Source: DATCVA01 sp036567205
GTDB lineage: Bacteria; Pseudomonadota; Gammaproteobacteria; Burkholderiales; Burkholderiaceae_B
Length of the DNA: 14,001 nucleotides
Assembly: GCA_036567205.1 (NCBI GenBank)
Contig: DATCVA010000215.1
Location: 1 to 14,001 of the forward strand
Reading direction: 5' to 3'
Made by a program: the position numbers and the translations under genes. Of this stretch, positions 6,306 through 13,412 are shown piece by piece (position 1 is the first letter of the stretch; every line of letters begins with the position of its first letter). The notes under the pieces are model-generated. The model made no database searches and was not told the DNA's origin. It saw only the letters and a program-made list of their open reading frames with translations.

Positions 6306-9008
6306 ATGGCCACACAACAACTACGCAACACTCGCATTTCTTATGTTGATATTGCCGCTCGCAGTGCAGCCGCAGGCCAGGACATTGCGAAGTTTCCCTA
6401 CGTCATCCGCATCCTGATCGAAAATTTATGCAGGCACCAAGCCTGGGGCGCCGCCATATCCGACAGTGAGATCAATTCACTGCTCAACTGGCAAAATGCC
6501 GTTGGAGCAGACCTGCCTTTACACGTTGCCAGAGTGATTCTTCCCGACTCAAGCGGGCTGCCGGTTCTTCAAGACCTTGCAGCCTTGCGGGACGCCGTAG
6601 CCAGCCATGGCGGCAACATTGACGCGGTCGATGCCAGAATCCCCGTTGATGTAATCGTCGACCATTCTTTACAGGTGGACCACTGGGGCACACCAAACGC
6701 AATTCGCGCCAATCTGAATAAAGAGTTCGAACGCAACGCCGAGCGGTACAAATTTCTAAAGTGGGCACAGCAGGCATTCAAGGGCGTGCGCGTCTTCCCG
6801 CCGGGCTCAGGCATTATTCACCAGATCAACCTCGAACATATCGCCACGGTTGTACGCAAAACCGCTTATGCAGGCCAAGAATGGGCATACCCCGACTTTG
6901 TCATTGGCGGCGACTCGCATACGCCTATGGTCAACTCACTGGGAGTGCTGGGCTGGGGGGTTGGCGGCATCGACGCAGAAGCCGCCATGCTGGGCCAGGC
7001 ATATACATTCCCCATACCCGAAGTCGTTGGCGTGAAACTAACGGGCGCGATCCGCAGCCCTGCCCTGACTACGGATGCAGCACTACTTATCACCCAGTTG
7101 CTACGGAAGGAAAATGTTGCCGGCTGCATGGTCGAGTTTTTTGGGCCCGCGCTGCCGCAGCTGACCATACCAGAACGGGCCACGATTTCGAATATGGCGC
7201 CGGAGTATGGCGCCACCTGCGGATACTTCCCCGTCGATCAAAACACCCTCGAGTATCTCGTAGCAACAGGCCGCTCAGACGAGCAAGTCAATCTGGTAAA
7301 GCTCTATTGCGATACCAATAATCTGCTTCATCGCCACGACGCGCCAACACCGCAATACTCACGGACCATCGAGATTAATCTTGATCAGGCCGAACCCAGC
7401 ATGGCCGGCCCACGCCGACCGCAAGACCGGCTGCCCATTACCGAAGTACAGACAGACTTCAACGACAAACTTCATAAGCCCTTTGCCGAGGGCGGATTCA
7501 ACGTTTCCACACAAGAAAACGGATCCGCCGCCAACTCCGCGCCCATACAACACGGTTCTGTCGTACTGGCTGCAATTACATCCTGCACCAACACGTCGAA
7601 CCCCGTGGTCATGCTGGCGGCCGGCCTCGTAGCAAAAAAAGCCATCGAATACGGACTGAAGCCAGCCCCCTGGGTCAAGACCAGTCTGGCGCCTGGCTCC
7701 CGGGCTGTCACGGAATACCTGTCCCAAGCAGGCTTGCTGCCGTATCTGGAACAACTGGGCTTCTTCGTTATCGGCTATGGGTGCACGACATGTGGCGGCA
7801 AATCCGGTCCGCTCGACCCGGCGCTCGTCCAGGCCATCGAAGAACAAGACTTAGTCGTTGCAGCCGTCCTGTCAGGCAACCGAAACTTCGAAGGCCGCAT
7901 CCACAAGATGATTCGGGCCAACTATATTGGTTCGCCCCCGCTGGTTGTAGCTTATGCCCTAGCGGGCCGAATCGATATCGACTTTGCGTCAGTACCCGTA
8001 GGTCACCAGGCTGATGGCCAACCCGTCTACCTAAATGACCTCTGGCCGTCACCCTCGGAAATATCGGCGCTGCTGCCATTTGCCTTCAATAAAGACACCT
8101 TCTCTGCCATCTATGACAATGCAGGCGGTCCCGACGCGGGACTATGGCAGCAATTGCCGTCCCCTACCGGAAAACGTTTTCCCTGGAACCCCGAATCGCA
8201 CTACCTGGTCGAACCGCCCTTCTTCAAAGGCGATCTCAGCGAGAATGCCCTGGACCGGCTGCAGGAAAAACTGCGTCAAACTTATGTGCTTGCCGCGTTC
8301 AACGACTCACTTACCACCGACCATATATCCCCGGGCGGCGAAATCCCGCTGGAGACTCCCGCCGGGCAGTACCTGAACGCAGCGGGCATTGCCCCGCGCG
8401 ACTTCAACACCTACGTAGCTCGGCGGTGCAACTTCGAGGTCATGTCACGCGCGACCTTCGCTAACATCCGTATTAAGAACGCGCTGGTTCCCGACACCGA
8501 AGGCGGATTCACCCGACACTTTCCAGATGACGTCAGAATGACAATCTACGATGCCGCGCAACGTTACCAACGCAGCGGCCAAAGCGTCATCATCCTTGCG
8601 GGAAAAGAATACGGAACGGGCAGCAGCCGCGACTGGGCCGCGAAAGGCTCCGCGCTACTGGGCGTTCAAGCTGTCATTGCCGAATCGTTCGAGCGCATCC
8701 ATCGGGCCAATCTCGTCGGCATGGGCATACTGCCCCTGGCGTTTCTGCCTGGACAGGGCTGGCGGCAATTAGGCCTGACCGGCAGCGAGCGCTATGCATT
8801 CCACAACATCAAACAGAGCATTCAAACGGGCGATCCCATAAACGTCACTGCTCATGGCCAAAACGGCGACATCGACTTCCAGGTCCTTCCTCAAGTGCTG
8901 ACCGAAGCCGAACGCGAATTACTCGCGGCAGGCGGCATCCCAACAAGTGTCCTGCGCGCCTTTACCGAAGAAAAAGAACATCTCCACGCCCCCAAATCTG
9001 AAAACTGA
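6306..9008 (+). CDS. Aconitase-family [4Fe-4S] hydro-lyase, AcnA/IRP1-type, with divergent active-site motifs
   Basis: 900 residues, full length for the AcnA/IRP1 class, whose members dehydrate and rehydrate di- or tricarboxylates on a 4Fe-4S cluster. All three cluster cysteines are present: C427 in TSCTNTSN, and C493 and C496 in YGCTTC. Also conserved are VIDHS at 117-121, DSHT at 203-206, GWGVGGIDAEA at 216-226, GNRNFEGR at 524-531, TTDHISP at 670-676 and GTGSSRDWA at 770-778. Unusual against the AcnA motifs I recall: CIGNSG reads CGGKSG at 496-501, the SRRGNHEVM segment reads ARRCNFEVM at 705-713, and TDSHTTM reads GDSHTPM at 202-208. It leads the catabolic operon, so a pathway-specific hydratase or isomerase is more likely than housekeeping aconitase; possible substrates are an alkylmaleate, dimethylmaleate or methylaconitate type (inference). 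No Shine-Dalgarno is evident; the start is supported by N-terminal similarity and the promoter at 6238-6267. The next gene follows after 12 bases. Confidence 0.9.
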   Translation: MATQQLRNTRISYVDIAARSAAAGQDIAKFPYVIRILIENLCRHQAWGAAISDSEINSLLNWQNAVGADLPLHVARVILPDSSGLPVLQDLAALRDAVASHGGNIDAVDARIPVDVIVDHSLQVDHWGTPNAIRANLNKEFERNAERYKFLKWAQQAFKGVRVFPPGSGIIHQINLEHIATVVRKTAYAGQEWAYPDFVIGGDSHTPMVNSLGVLGWGVGGIDAEAAMLGQAYTFPIPEVVGVKLTGAIRSPALTTDAALLITQLLRKENVAGCMVEFFGPALPQLTIPERATISNMAPEYGATCGYFPVDQNTLEYLVATGRSDEQVNLVKLYCDTNNLLHRHDAPTPQYSRTIEINLDQAEPSMAGPRRPQDRLPITEVQTDFNDKLHKPFAEGGFNVSTQENGSAANSAPIQHGSVVLAAITSCTNTSNPVVMLAAGLVAKKAIEYGLKPAPWVKTSLAPGSRAVTEYLSQAGLLPYLEQLGFFVIGYGCTTCGGKSGPLDPALVQAIEEQDLVVAAVLSGNRNFEGRIHKMIRANYIGSPPLVVAYALAGRIDIDFASVPVGHQADGQPVYLNDLWPSPSEISALLPFAFNKDTFSAIYDNAGGPDAGLWQQLPSPTGKRFPWNPESHYLVEPPFFKGDLSENALDRLQEKLRQTYVLAAFNDSLTTDHISPGGEIPLETPAGQYLNAAGIAPRDFNTYVARRCNFEVMSRATFANIRIKNALVPDTEGGFTRHFPDDVRMTIYDAAQRYQRSGQSVIILAGKEYGTGSSRDWAAKGSALLGVQAVIAESFERIHRANLVGMGILPLAFLPGQGWRQLGLTGSERYAFHNIKQSIQTGDPINVTAHGQNGDIDFQVLPQVLTEAERELLAAGGIPTSVLRAFTEEKEHLHAPKSEN

Positions 9009-9020
9009 ACGAGAACCGGT

Positions 9021-10385
9021 ATGAACCTGGATAAATTGATTATCAATGCAAATATCATGCTGCCGCAAAGCGGCCCGACCCTTGGCGCCGTCGGCATCAA
9101 GGACGGTCGAATTGCAATAATCAGTAAAAATACAGAAGGCCTGAGCGCCGACGAAGTAATTGATTGCGAAGGCTTGTGGCTGCTGCCAGGAGTCATCGAC
9201 CCCCATGTGCATTTCGGCTTCGGATCACCCGAAACTGACTTTGAAACGGAGTCGCGCAATGCGGCCATTGGCGGCACCACCACAGCGCTTTCCTTCCATC
9301 GATCCAAAGACATTCGAGACTCCTTCGACGCCACACGCGCTTTAGCGGAATCTCAAAGCTGCATCGACATCGGCTTCCATTTCGGCATTACCAGCAACCT
9401 GCACGTTGAAACCCTGCAAGAAATTTCAGAACGATTCGGCGTTTCATCATACAAGCTCTACATGATGTACAAAGGTGCAGCAGGCCTGTCTCAAGGCTTC
9501 ACCGACATCGACGACGGCCTGCTGTTCAATGCCCTGCGCGAGACTGCCAAAATACCTGGCGCCATTCTCGGCGTGCATTGCGAGAACGTCGAAGTCATTC
9601 CTTTACTTCGAGATCCACTGCGTGCTGCCGGCCGTGATGACCTGAAAGCCTGGAACGAACAAAGTCCCGACTTCCTGGAAGCCGAAAACGTTCATCGTGT
9701 TTGCTACTTTGCTTCAAAAACCCAGACGCCGGTCAATATCGTCCATTTAAGCAGTCACGAAGCCCTCGACGAGGTACGAAGACATCGCGCACGCCGAAAC
9801 GGCCCTCCCATTTACGTGGAAAGCTGTCCTCATTACTTGTTTTTCAATGATGAGTCACCAGCCGGCACCTATGCAAAAGTCAATCCGCCCGTTCGGACGC
9901 AAAGCGATGTCGAAGCTATGTGGGAAGGCGTGATGGACGGGTCCATCACGACTCTTGGCTCAGACCATGTGCCTCGCAAACGCGCCACAAAAGACAAGTC
10001 TATCTGGGCAGCCAGCAATGGCTTTCCCGGCACGGGCATGATGCTGCCAGTCATGCTTCACGAGGGCTACCACAAACGGGGCATCCCCATATCCAAAATT
10101 ACGCAACTCCTCAGTGAAAACTCGGCACGTATTTACAAGCTGCCATCCAAAGGAAGCATCGAGGTAGGCAAAGACGCTGATCTATTGATCGTCGACCCTG
10201 ATCTGGAACGAACGGTCGACCCCGCTTTGCTAGAGTCCCACGCGGATTACTCACCTTACGAAGGCATGTCGATCAAGGGTTGGCCGGTACGCACTCTGGT
10301 CAGAGGCCGGACGGTGATGCTGGATGGAAAAATCACCAACGTAGCCCGCACAAACCCAGGTGGCCGCTTCCTGCGCCGCCACTAA
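9021..10385 (+). CDS. Hydantoinase/dihydropyrimidinase-type cyclic amidohydrolase
   Basis: 454 residues, usual length for the D-hydantoinase/dihydropyrimidinase/allantoinase group, binuclear metal enzymes that open cyclic amides, imides or ureides in the cytosol. The metal ligands are all in place: H62 and H64 (GVIDPHVHF), K145 (SSYKLYMMY, the lysine that is carboxylated), H186 (VHCEN), H242 (VHLSS) and D315 (GSDHVPR). Tyrosines at 147 and 150 are available for the catalytic/oxyanion role. The C-terminal small beta domain is seen at SIEVGKDADLLIVDP and WPVRTLVRGRTVM. The substrate loop differs from textbook dihydropyrimidinases, so the ring opened here cannot be named; candidates are hydantoins, dihydropyrimidines, cyclic imides or an oxidised pyridine lactam. 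The start at 9021 lies 12 bases after the aconitase-like gene, with only a weak GAGAAC-like binding site. A CobW metallochaperone two genes later may supply its metal. Confidence 0.92.
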   Translation: MNLDKLIINANIMLPQSGPTLGAVGIKDGRIAIISKNTEGLSADEVIDCEGLWLLPGVIDPHVHFGFGSPETDFETESRNAAIGGTTTALSFHRSKDIRDSFDATRALAESQSCIDIGFHFGITSNLHVETLQEISERFGVSSYKLYMMYKGAAGLSQGFTDIDDGLLFNALRETAKIPGAILGVHCENVEVIPLLRDPLRAAGRDDLKAWNEQSPDFLEAENVHRVCYFASKTQTPVNIVHLSSHEALDEVRRHRARRNGPPIYVESCPHYLFFNDESPAGTYAKVNPPVRTQSDVEAMWEGVMDGSITTLGSDHVPRKRATKDKSIWAASNGFPGTGMMLPVMLHEGYHKRGIPISKITQLLSENSARIYKLPSKGSIEVGKDADLLIVDPDLERTVDPALLESHADYSPYEGMSIKGWPVRTLVRGRTVMLDGKITNVARTNPGGRFLRRH

Positions 10386-10406
10386 CGCACAACTCATAAT
10401 CGCAAC

Positions 10407-10412
10407 AGGAAA
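10407..10412 (+). promoter_or_regulatory. Ribosome binding site that decides the amidohydrolase start at 10417
   Basis: AGGAAA stands 4 bases before ATG 10417 (6 from the AGGA core). The frame stays open back to an ATG at 10360 inside the preceding gene, but the added 19 residues look unlike the family N-terminus and that ATG has no binding site. Confidence 0.75.
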
Positions 10413-10416
10413 CAGC

Positions 10417-11130
10417 ATGAACACAACCAAACGCATCTGGGATGCATTTCTTACTGAACGAGACCAGCAAGTCCTTAAAGCTGCCGGCTATGGCAAGCGA
10501 GTGGGGTTCGGTACGCGCCCGGCTCTTTTCATCATTGACGTTCAGTACAACTTCTGCGGCGACACCCCTGAAGAGATTCTTGAAGGCCTGAAGCAATACC
10601 GCACGCACTGCGGCAAAGAGGCCTGGGATGCCGTAGCCCATATGGTTCCCCTCCTGGAACTCGCACGAGAAAAGAATATTCCTGTTTTCTACACCGAAAG
10701 CGGCCGGCGCCCGGACCTGATCGATAGCGGCGTTCAGGTCGGCAAGAACCACCGGGGCCAGGAAAAAACCGTTGTTGCCAATACGCACGCCACCCGAACC
10801 GTAGAGCCATTAGCTCCACGGCCTCAAGACTTTCTTATCAGTAAGCAAAAGCCATCCTGCTTTTTTGGCACCACCTTCATGAGCCAACTAAACTTCCTGG
10901 ATATCGACACCCTGATCTTGGTCGGCTGCACATCATCGGGTTGCCTGCGTGCGACGGCCGTGGACGCCTACTCGTACAACTTCAAGGTCATCATTCCCGA
11001 AGAGGCCGCGTTCGATCGCTTTCAGGCCAGCCATGCCATCAATCTATTCGATCTGAACTGCAAGTACGCCGACGTCATTCCTTCAGCCGAAGCCGCGGAC
11101 TACCTGCGCTCACTGCCCGTCGCCGGCTAA
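10417..11130 (+). CDS. Isochorismatase-fold amidohydrolase (maleamate / N-carbamoylsarcosine amidohydrolase-like)
   Basis: 237 residues from ATG 10417. The cysteine-hydrolase triad is complete: D41 (ALFIIDVQ), K143 (ISKQKPSCFFGT) and the nucleophile C176 in GCTSSGCLRATAVDA. The C-terminal INLFDLNCKYADV resembles the ANLFDIDSKYGDV segment that I recall from maleamate amidohydrolase NicF of nicotinate degraders; N-carbamoylsarcosine amidase is in the same clade. Known reactions are maleamate to maleate plus ammonia, or N-carbamoyl amino acid to amino acid plus CO2 and ammonia. Placed just after a cyclic amidohydrolase, it would naturally hydrolyse the half-amide or carbamoyl compound made by ring opening (inference). 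It is longer at the N-terminus than NicF, with IWDAFLTERDQQVLKAAGYG before the core, as in carbamoylsarcosine-amidase-like members. Spacing is 31 bases to the previous gene and 14 to the next. Confidence 0.92.
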   Translation: MNTTKRIWDAFLTERDQQVLKAAGYGKRVGFGTRPALFIIDVQYNFCGDTPEEILEGLKQYRTHCGKEAWDAVAHMVPLLELAREKNIPVFYTESGRRPDLIDSGVQVGKNHRGQEKTVVANTHATRTVEPLAPRPQDFLISKQKPSCFFGTTFMSQLNFLDIDTLILVGCTSSGCLRATAVDAYSYNFKVIIPEEAAFDRFQASHAINLFDLNCKYADVIPSAEAADYLRSLPVAG

Positions 11131-11144
11131 ACGGATACAAAACC

Positions 11145-12164
11145 ATGCAGTCTGTCAGCAGACCGTCCATTACTGCCATTCAGGTCTACCTGCTAACCGG
11201 ATTCCTTGGCAGTGGCAAAACCACCCTGCTTTCCAGTCTTATTCATGAGCCGGAATTTGCAGATACCGCCGTCATTGTCAACGAGTTTGGCGAGATCGGT
11301 CTGGATCACGTTTTGCTCGAAAAATCCGACGACACCGACGTGGTGCTGCTTGATTCGGGCTGCCTGTGCTGCGCTACAAACGACCCGCTGCAAAATACGC
11401 TCGAGGACTTGTACTACCGACGCCTGCGACAGGAAATCCCCCCGTTTCAGCGCGTCGTGGTAGAAACGTCGGGGCTGGCCAATCCAGCGCCGCTGATCAA
11501 TGCACTGGCGGCCGACGCGTCGGTTTCCAGACACTACCGCCTTAACGGTGTCATTACTACTATTGACGCCGTACATGGCCTGAACACAATTTCACAGTAT
11601 CAGGAAGCAGCCATCCAGCTTTCGATTGCAGATCGCATCGTTGTGACCAAAACAGATCTAGTCACAGAAAACGAGCTGGATACCGTTCAGGAAAAAATCG
11701 CCGGGGCGAATCCCCACGCCAGCATATTGACCTCGGCCCTTTCGGGCGCCACAATTTCGCACAAGCTGCTGACCGACTTGGACGGCCACCAGATAAAGCT
11801 TGCTGCCAATAACGATCAAAACAACAAGCAACAGACCAATCCGCAATTTCTTCACCTGTTCAAGTACGGCATTTCAAGCCATGTGCTACATGCAACGCAG
11901 CCTGTAAGCTGGCCCGGCTACGCGGCGTGGGTCGATGCCATGCAACGCCAGTTTGGTGAAAAACTGCTGCGCGTCAAAGGTATCGTCCGCTTTACCGACG
12001 GACTTCCATATGCGATTCATGGCGTGCACCACTTATTCAGCCCTCCGCAACCCCTTTATGGTCCGATACCCCCGAAAACACATGGGGCCATCGTGATCAT
12101 TGCGCAAGACACTTCCCCGGATGAACTGCTTGGGCTGCTTCCTTTACTTACCAATCAAACTTAG
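11145..12164 (+). CDS. CobW/COG0523 family GTPase, predicted metallochaperone
   Basis: 339 residues from ATG 11145. G3E GTPase features: Walker A GFLGSGKTT at 19-27, the metal-binding CxCC motif C73-L74-C75-C76, ETSGLANP at 107-114, the base-recognition TKTD at 168-171 (a variant of NKxD), and a CobW C-terminal domain from about 240 with FTDGLPYAIHGVHHLF near 283-298. The His-rich linker common in zinc-linked members is replaced by an Asn/Gln-rich stretch (ANNDQNNKQQTNPQ, about 221-234). Family role: GTP-dependent delivery of zinc, cobalt, iron or other metal to a client enzyme. Its place inside the operon points to the cyclic amidohydrolase as client (inference). The frame is open back to 10941 inside the preceding gene, but those residues are an out-of-frame reading of that gene. 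The family N-terminus (VYLLTGFLGSGKTT) follows the chosen start directly. Confidence 0.9.
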   Translation: MQSVSRPSITAIQVYLLTGFLGSGKTTLLSSLIHEPEFADTAVIVNEFGEIGLDHVLLEKSDDTDVVLLDSGCLCCATNDPLQNTLEDLYYRRLRQEIPPFQRVVVETSGLANPAPLINALAADASVSRHYRLNGVITTIDAVHGLNTISQYQEAAIQLSIADRIVVTKTDLVTENELDTVQEKIAGANPHASILTSALSGATISHKLLTDLDGHQIKLAANNDQNNKQQTNPQFLHLFKYGISSHVLHATQPVSWPGYAAWVDAMQRQFGEKLLRVKGIVRFTDGLPYAIHGVHHLFSPPQPLYGPIPPKTHGAIVIIAQDTSPDELLGLLPLLTNQT

Positions 12165-12193
12165 CACTTTCACTCTTCAAAGATTACGCGACC

Positions 12194-13384
12194 ATGGAAA
12201 ATCAGAATCAGATTATCGTAGTTGGCGCCGGCCCTGTTGGGCTCGTAGCAGCCCTGACACTTGCCCAGGGCGGCGCCAACGTGACCTTGCTGGAAAAACG
12301 CGACCAGTTGAATCAGGCTTCGAAGGCCTCGACTTTTCATCCTCCGACCCTCGAAATCCTGGACCACCTTGGAGTTCTGGACACCACAAAATCACTTGGA
12401 TACGTAGTAGATCGCGTGCAATACCGAACCCCCTCCGACGGCATCGTCGGCGAACTGCCGTTTTCAAAACTACAAGGCATTACGCCTTTCCCGTTTCGAA
12501 TGCACCTGGAACAATCGCGGCTTACGCCCATTTTGCTGCAAAGCCTTCAAAACCACCCTAACGCAACGGTGCACTTCAATGCTGACCTGGTCAATATTAT
12601 CGACAATAAAGACCAGCGCACTGCCGAAGTCAAGATCGATGGTGTCACCCGTTATTTGAATTTCAGCTACCTGATGGGAACCGATGGCGCGCACAGCGTC
12701 GTACGCAATCTTGCGGGTATTACGTTCGAGGGCGAGGCGTATCCGGGCAAGGTACTGCGCTATCTGACCGACGAAGATCTGTCTACATTGCTGCCCGGAA
12801 TCGGCCCAATCACCTATCTGGTGAACGACACCCACTCGGCCAGTTTTCTGCGCATGCCCGACTGCTGGCGCATCATTCTGCGTGTTCCTGCCGATGTAAG
12901 CGAAGAAACCGCGCTGACCGATGAATGGGCGCTTGAGCGGCTACGTCCGCTTATTCCCGGACTAGAAAAACTACCGCGTCAGATCGGTAAAGACGTCTAT
13001 GGCGCCAGCAAACGAATAGCCGGCACCTACAGCAAGGGAAACATTTTCCTGGCTGGCGACAGCGCCCACCTTAGCAATACACGCGGCGGCATGAACATGA
13101 ACTGCGGTATCCATGATGCGTTTCACATTGCTCGTGCGCTGGCCGACGCGATACGAAACCCGTCAAGCGAGCTGCCAAACCAGATTGCCAGCGAAAGGCA
13201 TGCGGTCGCACAAAACATGCTGATTCCTCGGTCAGACTCGATGGTGTCCGCCGAAGGCAAATGGATCGATCGCGTACGCAGCCTGCTGGCCGACAACGAT
13301 CGCTCTCTGCAGCATTTGCAACAAACCGCCATGCTGGACATGACACCCAAGCTCAATCCCTCTCGCAGCTACCAGCCCGCATAA
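12194..13384 (+). CDS. Class A FAD-dependent monooxygenase (aromatic-ring hydroxylase family)
   Basis: 396 residues, the size of the p-hydroxybenzoate-hydroxylase/6-hydroxynicotinate-3-monooxygenase group, which uses NAD(P)H and O2 to hydroxylate, or sometimes decarboxylate or cleave, (hetero)aromatic rings. Motifs: the FAD-binding GAGPVG at 11-16 with E34 at the end of strand 2, the DG motif LMGTDGAHSVVR at 160-171, and the GD motif IFLAGDSAHLSNTRGGMNMNCGIHDA at 284-309. The usual Pro in the GD loop (GDAAH...PxGG) is replaced here: GDSAH is followed by LSNTRGG. No signal peptide or extra domain is seen. It lies 29 bases after the CobW gene, with no strong binding site before ATG 12194. Inference: it carries out the oxidative ring step of the operon's pathway on a pyridine, pyrimidine or imidazole-like ring. 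The precise substrate cannot be read from sequence. Confidence 0.88.
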   Translation: MENQNQIIVVGAGPVGLVAALTLAQGGANVTLLEKRDQLNQASKASTFHPPTLEILDHLGVLDTTKSLGYVVDRVQYRTPSDGIVGELPFSKLQGITPFPFRMHLEQSRLTPILLQSLQNHPNATVHFNADLVNIIDNKDQRTAEVKIDGVTRYLNFSYLMGTDGAHSVVRNLAGITFEGEAYPGKVLRYLTDEDLSTLLPGIGPITYLVNDTHSASFLRMPDCWRIILRVPADVSEETALTDEWALERLRPLIPGLEKLPRQIGKDVYGASKRIAGTYSKGNIFLAGDSAHLSNTRGGMNMNCGIHDAFHIARALADAIRNPSSELPNQIASERHAVAQNMLIPRSDSMVSAEGKWIDRVRSLLADNDRSLQHLQQTAMLDMTPKLNPSRSYQPA

Positions 13385-13412
13385 CAAGTTAATTTATCTG
13401 AATAAGCACGAT

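Noticed and set aside
7359..7847. Minus-strand open frame of 162 codons inside the aconitase-like gene
   Set aside because: It is a shadow frame of a gene whose cluster motifs fall in this region.
6306..9008. Housekeeping aconitase (acnA)
   Set aside because: It leads a catabolic operon under a local GntR operator and carries changed residues beside the Fe-S cluster and active-site segments. A separate acn gene is expected elsewhere, though this cannot be checked from the window.
4350..9008. Methylcitrate (prp) propionate pathway from the aconitase-like and PrpB-like genes
   Set aside because: No methylcitrate synthase or PrpF is visible, the regulator is GntR/FCD rather than PrpR, and the remaining genes are ring-degradation enzymes.
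10360..10416. Longer form of the isochorismatase-fold protein starting at ATG 10360
   Set aside because: It overlaps the end of the hydantoinase gene, has no binding site and adds residues unlike the family. ATG 10417 has a very good AGGAAA site.
10941..11144. Extended N-terminus for the CobW protein
   Set aside because: The frame is open but lies inside the preceding gene in another frame. The family N-terminus begins directly after ATG 11145.
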